This document shows positions 1 to 6,485 of a DNA stretch of 64,000 bases, one piece after another; the first letter of the stretch is position 1; every line of letters begins with the position of its first letter. Below the pieces are notes generated by a model. The model searched no databases. It saw nothing but the letters and a program-made list of their open reading frames with translations, and was not told the origin of the DNA. This DNA comes from JBOHDX01 sp050700835. GTDB lineage: Bacteria > Actinomycetota > Actinomycetes > Propionibacteriales > Nocardioidaceae. Both the position numbers and the translations under genes were made by a program. The stretch covers positions 20,461-84,460 of the forward strand of contig JBOHDX010000114.1 in the NCBI GenBank assembly GCA_050700835.1, given 5' to 3'.

Positions 1-387
1 GTCCCCAACGCGTGGTACCCGCAGGCACACTTCCCCGGGAACGCCGCGATGGTGAAGGCCTATGTCGCGAAGTACGGCGGGACCGCCGCCAACATCAGCT
101 CGGACGTGCCCGAGGGCTACGCGGTGGGCCAGGTGGTCCAGCAGGCCGTGGACGCCACCAAGGGTCTCGACAACGCCAAGATCATCGCCTACCTGCACGC
201 TCACTCGTTCACCACGGTTCAGGGGCCGGTCACGTTCGACTCCACAGGTCAGAACACGGCGGCGAAGTCGTACATCTTCCAGTGGCAGAAGGGGCAGCTG
301 CAACCGCTCCAGCTCAACTCGGCGAAGCAGCTGGTGGCGGTGCCGCCCTCCAAGACACCGGTCGAGTTCCCCAAACCCGTCTGGTGA
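1..387 (+). CDS. livK: Branched-chain amino acid-type ABC transporter substrate-binding protein (C-terminal part)
   Basis: The reading frame is open from base 1, so the N-terminus, signal sequence and lipobox lie outside the window. The 128 visible residues look like the last part of a type 1 periplasmic binding protein: NAWYPQAHFPGNAAMVKAY, then AVGQVVQQAVDATKGLDNAK, then VTFDSTGQNTAAKSYIFQWQ and a C-terminal proline-rich tail. Binding proteins of this class capture amino acids, amides or short organic ligands outside the cell and deliver them to LivH/LivM. The downstream livH-livM-livG-livF genes confirm the assignment. The ligand cannot be told from this fragment. Confidence 0.85.
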   Translation, partial: VPNAWYPQAHFPGNAAMVKAYVAKYGGTAANISSDVPEGYAVGQVVQQAVDATKGLDNAKIIAYLHAHSFTTVQGPVTFDSTGQNTAAKSYIFQWQKGQLQPLQLNSAKQLVAVPPSKTPVEFPKPVW

Positions 388-450
388 CCACCCGCACCGA
401 CTTCGCCGGCCGTGCGTGGTACGGCGTGCAACCACGAACGGACCGAGACC

Positions 451-1332
451 ATGGGTACTGAGATCGCCCGCGCGGTGATCGACGGGGTGCTGACCGGTGG
501 GGTCTATGCGTTGATGGCGGCCGGTCTGACGCTCATCTTCGGGGTGATGGACATCATCAACATCGCCCAGGGCGTGCTGGTCGTGCTCGGCTCGTACCTG
601 AGCTACGTGCTGTACCAAGACGCTGGTCTCGACCTCTTCGTGGGTCTGCTGATCAGCATTCCGGCGCTGTTCGTCGTCGGGTGCGCGATCGAGTGGCTGT
701 TCATCAGACGTCTCGCCGGCAAGAACCGGACGGGGCTGTCGATCCTGGTGACCTACGCGGTCGCCATCGTCATCGAGGGGATCCTGACCGCGATCTTCTC
801 CAGCGACTACAAGCGCCTCAATGCGTGGTACGTCAACCGTTCCATCCACGTGTTCGGCTTCTACCTGCCGTACATCTATGTGTTCGGCTTCGCGCTCGCC
901 GTGGTCCTGCTGGCGCTGCTCTACCTGATCCTCTACCGGACGCGCTTGGGTCAGAGCATCCGCGCGTCCGTGCAGAACCGGCTCGGAGCCGAGCTGATCG
1001 GCATCAACATCAACCGCGTGTCGACCCTGACGTTCGGGATCGGCACAGCGGTGACCGCGGCCGGGGGCATGATCTTCGGCGCGACGACGACATTCAACCC
1101 GAACACCGGCTACGACCTGATCAGCCGCCTCTTGGTCATCATCGTGCTCGGTGGACTAGGAAGCGTCGGGGGTGCCCTGATCGCAGCGGTCGCGATGCTC
1201 GTGATCGAAGACGTGACGGCCGTGGTCTGGTCGCCGGTGTGGGCCAGCACGATGTTCTTCGCCGTCTTGGTGGTCGTCCTGATCGTCAGACCCAACGGCA
1301 TGTTCGGCCATGCCGCAACGAGGGCCCAGTGA
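451..1332 (+). CDS. livH: Branched-chain amino acid-type ABC transporter permease LivH
   Basis: This 293-residue integral membrane protein has the LivH/LivM-family start IARAVIDGVLTGGVYALMAA and the conserved GLTLIFGVMDIINIAQG segment, with about eight hydrophobic helices. It forms half of the membrane channel with LivM. The ATG at 451 is preferred over the in-frame ATG at 412 because homologues begin just before the first helix and the extra 13 residues are hydrophilic; neither has a strong Shine-Dalgarno. Its stop overlaps the livM start (TGATG), a sign of translational coupling. Confidence 0.9.
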   Translation: MGTEIARAVIDGVLTGGVYALMAAGLTLIFGVMDIINIAQGVLVVLGSYLSYVLYQDAGLDLFVGLLISIPALFVVGCAIEWLFIRRLAGKNRTGLSILVTYAVAIVIEGILTAIFSSDYKRLNAWYVNRSIHVFGFYLPYIYVFGFALAVVLLALLYLILYRTRLGQSIRASVQNRLGAELIGININRVSTLTFGIGTAVTAAGGMIFGATTTFNPNTGYDLISRLLVIIVLGGLGSVGGALIAAVAMLVIEDVTAVVWSPVWASTMFFAVLVVVLIVRPNGMFGHAATRAQ

Positions 1333-2363
1333 TGGGTCGGAACCTCGGCTTCGGGGTGGCAGCGTTGGCGCTGCTGGGCGGCATCGGGTTCCCGTTCGTG
1401 TTCACCAATCCGGCCACCACGTCGATCGCTGTCTTCACGCTGCTGTTCGTGGCGTGCGCGTCGGCCTGGAACCTTTTCTCCGGCTTCTCCGGCTACATCG
1501 CGCTCGGCAACGCGGTGTTCTTCGGCACCGGTGCCTACGCACTGGCGAACCTGACGCAGCACTTCCACGTCGCAGCGGGCAACCAGATCTTCCTCCTCGT
1601 GCCGGTTGCGGGCCTGGCCGCGGCGGTGATCGCGGTGCCGTTCGGCTGGCTGGCGTTGCGCACCCGGCGCCACACGTTCGTGGTGATCACGATCGCGATC
1701 TTCTTCATCTGCCAGCTGCTTGCCTACAACCTCACCGGCATCACCAACGGGTCGTCGGGCATGTTGCTTCCGGTCCCGCAGTGGGGACCGATCTCCTACA
1801 ACGCGCACTTCTACGCCGTCGCGCTGATCGTCGCCGTCGCTACTGTCCTGGCGTCGTGGCTGGTCCGGCGGTCGCGCTTCGGGCTTCACCTGCTCGCCAT
1901 CAAGGACGACGAGGACCGCGCCCGGGGTCTCGGAGTGCCCACCGGTCAGCTCAAGCTCACGGCCTTCGTGATGGCCGGGTTCTTCACCGGCATGTGCGGC
2001 GCGATCGACGCGTACTTCCTCGGAAGCATCTATCCGCCGTTCGTCTTCGACGCGCTGTTCGATGTGACGGTCGCGTTGATGTGCTTCCTGGGCGGGCTCG
2101 GCAGCGTGAGCGGACCTGTTCTCGGTGCACTCATCCTGGAGCCGATGCAGCAGTACTTCACGCTGCGCTACTCGGCCAACGGCGCTTATCTGATCGCCTA
2201 CGGGATCCTGTTCCTCGTCATCATCCGTTTCCTGCCCGCAGGCATCGTCCCGACTGTCGCGCAGACGATCCGCACGTGGCAGCGAAGACGGGTTGAGAGG
2301 GTGACCAACAAGTCGGAGCGGAGTGCCACCCCGGTCGAGACGACGTCGGCAGGGAGATCGTGA
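1332..2363 (+). CDS. livM: Branched-chain amino acid-type ABC transporter permease LivM
   Basis: A 343-residue polytopic membrane protein and partner of LivH. The family segments FSGYIALGNAVFFGTGAYA, ITNGSSGMLLP and LAIKDDEDRARGLGVPT are visible, the last being the cytoplasmic loop that contacts the ATPases. The start ATG overlaps the livH stop and the stop overlaps the livG ATG, so livH, livM and livG are probably translated as one coupled unit. The C-terminal 25 residues are hydrophilic and arginine/threonine rich, slightly longer than usual. Confidence 0.9.
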   Translation: MGRNLGFGVAALALLGGIGFPFVFTNPATTSIAVFTLLFVACASAWNLFSGFSGYIALGNAVFFGTGAYALANLTQHFHVAAGNQIFLLVPVAGLAAAVIAVPFGWLALRTRRHTFVVITIAIFFICQLLAYNLTGITNGSSGMLLPVPQWGPISYNAHFYAVALIVAVATVLASWLVRRSRFGLHLLAIKDDEDRARGLGVPTGQLKLTAFVMAGFFTGMCGAIDAYFLGSIYPPFVFDALFDVTVALMCFLGGLGSVSGPVLGALILEPMQQYFTLRYSANGAYLIAYGILFLVIIRFLPAGIVPTVAQTIRTWQRRRVERVTNKSERSATPVETTSAGRS

Positions 2364-3163
2364 TGCCGGTGGCCCAGAGCGAGACGCTGCTCGAGGTTCG
2401 CGGTCTCCACAAGCACTTCGGCGGGCTCCGCGCGCTGGACGGTGCATCCATGGCGGTCCGGACAGGGTCGATCACCGGTCTCATCGGTCCGAACGGGTCG
2501 GGGAAGACGACCATGTTCAACGTGGTCACGGGGTATGAGAAGGCAGACTCGGGGCAGATCTCCTTCCGTGATCGCCACCTCAGCAACCCTGCGCCCCAAC
2601 GTGTGTGCTCGCTCGGGATCGGGCGTACGTTCCAGCTCACCCGGGTGTTTCCGAGCCTGAGCGTGCGGGACAATCTTCTCGTCGGCGAGCGCGCGGTCGA
2701 GCGGAGTCGCCGTCGGAGTCTGTACAGCGCGCCGCGTCTGAGTGAGCTGCTCGACTTCGTCGGGCTCAGGCGCCTGGAGGGAGAGCCCGCGGGAAGCCTG
2801 TCGTACGGGCAGCGCAAGCTCCTGGAGCTGGCGATCATCCTGGCGCAGGACCCGAAGGTCATCCTCCTGGACGAACCAGCGGGCGGCATCAACCCGAGTC
2901 TTGTGGCCATGATCTCCGAGCGGATCAGAGAGCTGAACCAACAGGGGGTCACGTTCCTCGTCGTTGAGCACAACATGGAGTTCGTGATGGGAATCTGTGA
3001 CGAGGTGGCCGTGATGGAGCGCGGCAAGGTCATCGCCATCGGCCCACCCGAGCAGATCCGCAACGACCCGCGGGTGCTGGATGCCTACCTGGGGGGTTCG
3101 CTCGAAGACCCCGTGGAGGACGCCGATCACGGGGCGCCGAGCGAGGACGGTGGATCGTTGTGA
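2363..3163 (+). CDS. livG: Branched-chain amino acid-type ABC transporter ATP-binding protein LivG
   Basis: A 266-residue ABC ATPase. It shows Walker A (GPNGSGKTT), Q-loop (GRTFQLTRVFPSL), a signature of the LSYGQ type (GSLSYGQRKLLELA), Walker B (VILLDEPAGGINP) and the H-loop (VVEHNMEFVM). The VEHNM motif and the short C-terminal extension place it in the LivG subgroup. The ATG at 2363 is chosen over the GTG at 2360 because AGGGAG lies 6 nt before it. It pairs with LivF to power the LivHM channel. A 50-residue acidic tail follows the ATPase core. Confidence 0.92.
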   Translation: MPVAQSETLLEVRGLHKHFGGLRALDGASMAVRTGSITGLIGPNGSGKTTMFNVVTGYEKADSGQISFRDRHLSNPAPQRVCSLGIGRTFQLTRVFPSLSVRDNLLVGERAVERSRRRSLYSAPRLSELLDFVGLRRLEGEPAGSLSYGQRKLLELAIILAQDPKVILLDEPAGGINPSLVAMISERIRELNQQGVTFLVVEHNMEFVMGICDEVAVMERGKVIAIGPPEQIRNDPRVLDAYLGGSLEDPVEDADHGAPSEDGGSL

Positions 3164-3921
3164 GCGCGTTGCTCGAGCTCGACGAGGTGTGGGCCGGCTA
3201 CGACGGCAGCGACATCCTCCGGGGCCTGAGCATCACGGTGCCCGACGGATCCGTGACGTGCATCGTCGGACCGAACGGCGCGGGCAAGTCGACCATCCTG
3301 CGGGTGGTCAGTGGTCAGCTCAGGAGCCGTCGCGGGTCGGTCAGGTTTGCCGGTCAGAAGCTCACTGGGCTGACTCCTCGCCAGATCTTGCTCAAGGGCA
3401 TCGTGCAGGTCGCCCAGGAGCACAGCCTGTTTCCCGACATGACCGTTCGTCAGAACGTACTGATGGGCGGCTTCATCGTGCGCGACCGTGCGCTGCTCGA
3501 CCGGCGGCTGGCGATGGTCGAGGAACTCTTCCCCATCGTTTCGGACCGGGCCAAGGAGAAGGCAGGTTCGTTGTCCGGCGGCCAGCAGCGGCTCGTGGAG
3601 TTCGCGCGATGCCTGATGCTCGACCCTCGTCTGGTGGTGCTCGACGAGCCGTCCATGGGGCTCGACCCGCGCACTCTGCGCGTCGTGATGGAGACCGTGC
3701 GGGCGATGGGAGACGCGGGGCGCACGGTGCTGCTCGTCGAGCAGAACGTCCGAGCCGGTCTGACTCTTGCGGGCCACGCGGTCGTCCTCGAGAGCGGCCG
3801 GGTGCGCTTGGAAGGCACCGGGAAGGACGTGCTGGCAAACCCCGAGATCGCGCACCTCTACCTCGGAGGGACCAGCACCGCCGAGAGCATCGGCGCGGCC
3901 GGCCGAGCGCAGGGCCGCTAG
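3160..3921 (+). CDS. livF: Branched-chain amino acid-type ABC transporter ATP-binding protein LivF
   Basis: A 253-residue ABC ATPase with Walker A (GPNGAGKST), signature LSGGQQRLVEFAR, Walker B (LVVLDEPSMGLDP) and switch region LLVEQNVRAGL; the VEQN motif is typical of LivF. The GTG start overlaps the livG stop (GTGA). It completes the ATPase pair of the importer. The stop is followed after only 44 bp by the M24-family gene, so the latter is probably the last cistron of the operon. Confidence 0.92.
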   Translation: MSALLELDEVWAGYDGSDILRGLSITVPDGSVTCIVGPNGAGKSTILRVVSGQLRSRRGSVRFAGQKLTGLTPRQILLKGIVQVAQEHSLFPDMTVRQNVLMGGFIVRDRALLDRRLAMVEELFPIVSDRAKEKAGSLSGGQQRLVEFARCLMLDPRLVVLDEPSMGLDPRTLRVVMETVRAMGDAGRTVLLVEQNVRAGLTLAGHAVVLESGRVRLEGTGKDVLANPEIAHLYLGGTSTAESIGAAGRAQGR

Positions 3922-3965
3922 CCGACCCGGGGTCATGCAATCGAGTGCACGTCTGGAGCGAAGAA

Positions 3966-5138
3966 GTGTCTGCCGGTGCCGTGGATCGACGCCCTGCCGA
4001 GGAGCCGCCGGAGTTCAGCGACGCTGAGTTCGACCGGCGCCGCGCCGCCATCCGTTCGCTCATGGACGAGCACGGTGTCGAGGTGCTGCTGGCCTATGGC
4101 GCCAACCGCAGCGGGTCGGCGGTGACCTGGCTCACCGGTTGGCCGGTGACCCGGGAGGCGGTGCTGGTGCTCGATCGGCATGGTGACCTCGAGCTCCTCG
4201 TCGGCTTCTTCAACCACGTGCCGAACGCCCAGAGGCTGGCGCGTAGTCAGGTGCGGGTGGACTGGTGTGGCTCCGATACGGCGGAGACCGTGGTCCGACT
4301 CCTTTCGCGGCATCGGCGTACGCCGGCGGTGGGCACTCTCGGCGCCCTGCCCGCGTCACTGGCCACCGCACTGGCAAGCGTCGCGCGGCTGGTTCCGCTG
4401 AACCGTCCGTACACGGCGGTGCGACAGTGCAAGAGCGACGAAGAGCTCGCGCACCTGCGGTGGGCGGCTGCGCTCACCGACCTGTCGGCGTACGCACTGG
4501 TGGCGGCGGCCGTGCCTGGTGCGACTGAGCTGGATCTCGTCGCTGCCGTCGAGGGGGCATACGCGGGCAGCGGCGGCACAAACCACGTCCACTACGTGAC
4601 GTCGACGCCGATGTACGCTCCGGACCGTTGCGCCCCGGCCCAGTGGCCGACCCGCCGGCGGCTCGCCCGCGGAGACGTGGTCATCTTCGAGCTCAGCACG
4701 GCGTGGGGTCAGGACTATCCCGGGCAGGTGCTCCGCACCGTCACGGTGGACGCTGAGCCCACGTCTCTCTACCGGGATCTGCACGGGGTCGCGGAAGATG
4801 CCTTGGATCGCATCGCTTCGCTGCTGCGGCCGGGGGTGGCACCGGCGGAGCTGTTGGCGGCAGCCGACGGAATCGAGCGATCCGGGTTCGTCGGGTTCGA
4901 CGATCTGGTCCACGGGCTCGGCGGTGGCTACCTTCCCCCCGTGCTCAGCTGCCGGTCGCCACTTCCAACCGGCCTGGACGCCGAGCCGTTGCGAGCCGGC
5001 ATGGCTCTGGTCGTCCAGCCCAACGTGTGCACACAGGATCTTCGGGCCGGTGTCCAGACCGGCGAGATGTTCGTGGTCACCGACGGCGCACCGGAGGTGT
5101 TGCACCGGCTGCCCCGCGGCATCCTCGCCGGCGGATGA
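3966..5138 (+). CDS. M24 (creatinase / Xaa-Pro dipeptidase-like) family protein with degraded metal site
   Basis: A 390-residue protein with an N-terminal creatinase-type domain (about 20-140, VEVLLAYGANRSGSAVTWLT) and a C-terminal pita-bread domain. Start GTG 3966 has GGAG 7 nt upstream. Of the five usual metal ligands (D, D, H, E, E) I can align only the His (LVHGLGGGY) and the last Glu (GVQTGEMFVVT). The first Asp is Glu242, the second falls on Gly253/Gln254 and the fourth ligand is Gln (VVQPN). Creatinase itself is a non-metal member of this fold, so a metal-independent amidinohydrolase or a non-catalytic protein is more likely than a dipeptidase. Its place at the end of a liv operon suggests it acts on, or senses, the imported nitrogen compound; that is inference. 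Confidence 0.75.
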   Translation: MSAGAVDRRPAEEPPEFSDAEFDRRRAAIRSLMDEHGVEVLLAYGANRSGSAVTWLTGWPVTREAVLVLDRHGDLELLVGFFNHVPNAQRLARSQVRVDWCGSDTAETVVRLLSRHRRTPAVGTLGALPASLATALASVARLVPLNRPYTAVRQCKSDEELAHLRWAAALTDLSAYALVAAAVPGATELDLVAAVEGAYAGSGGTNHVHYVTSTPMYAPDRCAPAQWPTRRRLARGDVVIFELSTAWGQDYPGQVLRTVTVDAEPTSLYRDLHGVAEDALDRIASLLRPGVAPAELLAAADGIERSGFVGFDDLVHGLGGGYLPPVLSCRSPLPTGLDAEPLRAGMALVVQPNVCTQDLRAGVQTGEMFVVTDGAPEVLHRLPRGILAGG

Positions 5139-5219
5139 TGGGCCGACGTCCTGACGGTGTGGCTCTTCCTGAGGACCTGCCTGAGTCCGATGGTCCGATG
5201 GACTAGGCAGAGCGCGGTT

Positions 5220-5261
5220 CTGGGATGCCGGGGGCGGCTGCTGCCGCCCCCGGCATCCCAG
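5220..5261. terminator. Perfect 19-bp hairpin between convergent genes
   Basis: Arms 5220-5238 and 5243-5261 are exact reverse complements with a 4-nt loop (TGCT). There is no T-tract on either side, as is common for actinobacterial terminators. It lies between the M24 gene and the convergent secreted-protein gene, so it can serve both strands. Confidence 0.8.
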
Positions 5262-5276
5262 CCGAGCCGAGATGCG

Positions 5277-6149
5277 TCACTTCAGGTGGACGAGCTTCCA
5301 CATGCCCATGAGCGCGTGCGGCATGCCCGTCTCGTCGTCCGGCCACCAGCAGGCGAGGAGGTACTCGCCGGCCGGCATGTTGATGCGCATGGCCTCAGAC
5401 GTGTTGGGTGACATCACACCGCTGTTGGTGCTCAGCCGCAGACCCCACGACGGACGGCCCTGCGCTCCACCCTTCATGTAGCGGCGCACCATGGCGGCCG
5501 TGGTCCCGTTCTTCACTCGATTGATCTCGACGAAGTGCGGCTGGTCGCTGTGGTTGCTCATCCGCAGCCAGCCGGCTGCCGGCAAAGTCACGGGGGCGGT
5601 GGCGAAGCCGTAGGTGAAGACGGTCACGTTCCCCGCGTGCTTGACCGGTGGCCGGGCCGGAACAGTGCCGTGCACACGCAGCCACATGGTCGCGTTGCTG
5701 TCCTGGTCGACGAGCAGGTAGCGCCCCGCACGCAGGGTGACGGCGAACCGTCCTGGAGCCGCCGGTGATGTGGCCGTACCACCGCGGAACGTGATGCGGT
5801 GGTCAACCCGGCGCACGGCCTGGACGTTGCCCCGGAACGCCTTTGACAGGTCTGTCATCGCCTGCTGGATCGTGTAGCCACGGTGCAGCCGCGCGATCTG
5901 GAGCGCGTGCGTGCCCTTGCTGGACCGCACGCTGAAGATCGTCAGACCCGCGCGCATGTCGTGGCCGACGCTGAGACGGATCGCTGAGCTGCTCATGCGC
6001 GCGACGACGACCGGAACCGTCGAGGACGTTCGGGTGTGGGCGGCGGGGCTCGCGACGGCTGCGGTGGACGTTCCGCCGAGCGTACCCACCACCAAGGCTG
6101 TCGTGCCCAGTGCGACGAGCCTCGCGGTCGTCTGTCTACGGATCTGCAT
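5277..6149 (-). CDS. Secreted protein, possibly cupredoxin-like
   Basis: A 290-residue protein with a clear signal peptide (QIRRQTTARLVALGTTALVV, cleavage near AVASPAA). The mature part is beta-rich. Its last 90 residues contain His205 (QPHFVEI), Cys267 (LLACWWP), His278 and Met281/283 (MPHALMGMW), a set that could form a type 1 copper site, but the C-to-H spacing is longer than in plastocyanin. I do not recognise a named family. Start ATG 6149 has AAGGGA 6-7 nt upstream; the alternative ATG at 6164 would overlap the stop of the upstream small gene (ATGA), so the two are probably co-translated. Function unknown. Confidence 0.6.
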   Translation of the reverse strand: MQIRRQTTARLVALGTTALVVGTLGGTSTAAVASPAAHTRTSSTVPVVVARMSSSAIRLSVGHDMRAGLTIFSVRSSKGTHALQIARLHRGYTIQQAMTDLSKAFRGNVQAVRRVDHRITFRGGTATSPAAPGRFAVTLRAGRYLLVDQDSNATMWLRVHGTVPARPPVKHAGNVTVFTYGFATAPVTLPAAGWLRMSNHSDQPHFVEINRVKNGTTAAMVRRYMKGGAQGRPSWGLRLSTNSGVMSPNTSEAMRINMPAGEYLLACWWPDDETGMPHALMGMWKLVHLK

Positions 6150-6160
6150 TGTGGTTCCCT

Positions 6161-6442
6161 TCATTGCGGTTGATGCGGAAGTGGGACTCGTTCTACGAGC
6201 TCTGGCTCTGCGAAGGACGGGAGACCCGCCCGCTCCCGAAGAGCCGCCGCCGCTGTGGTGGACGGCGCATCGAGCAAGCATTGGAAGAGCTCGTCACGGC
6301 TGAGGGCGAGCGCCTGCACCAGGCTCACGGGGGTCCCCTCGCTAGTCAGTTCGGCTGCTGCACGTTGGACACGCGCGGTGATCGCCTGGGCGTCCGCGGT
6401 GCGTGAGCGCGGCAGGAAGAACTCGATCAGGTACGCCGGCAC
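6161..6442 (-). CDS. Small DUF4242-like (SCO4226-type) protein
   Basis: A 93-residue protein starting VPAYLIEFFLPRSRTADAQA, with the pattern of the DUF4242 family (start PxYLxE, middle EGTPVSLVQALALSRDELFQ, end AALRERAGL). The Streptomyces SCO4226 protein of this family binds nickel; here the metal role is untested. Start GTG 6442 is set by a strong GGGAGGAG about 5 nt upstream. The stop overlaps a possible ATG of the downstream secreted-protein gene, suggesting a two-gene unit in which both products may handle metals. Confidence 0.6.
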   Translation of the reverse strand: MPAYLIEFFLPRSRTADAQAITARVQRAAAELTSEGTPVSLVQALALSRDELFQCLLDAPSTTAAAALRERAGLPSFAEPELVERVPLPHQPQ

Positions 6443-6485
6443 GCTGCTCCTCCCTGCCCGGAGGATCGGTGCCTCCGCAGCGAAA

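Noticed and set aside
1110..2447. Long minus-strand ORF (445 aa) opposite livH/livM
   Set aside because: It is antisense to two well-supported permease genes, its composition is Arg/Asp/His-rich low-complexity typical of shadow frames in high-GC DNA, and it has no recognisable motif.
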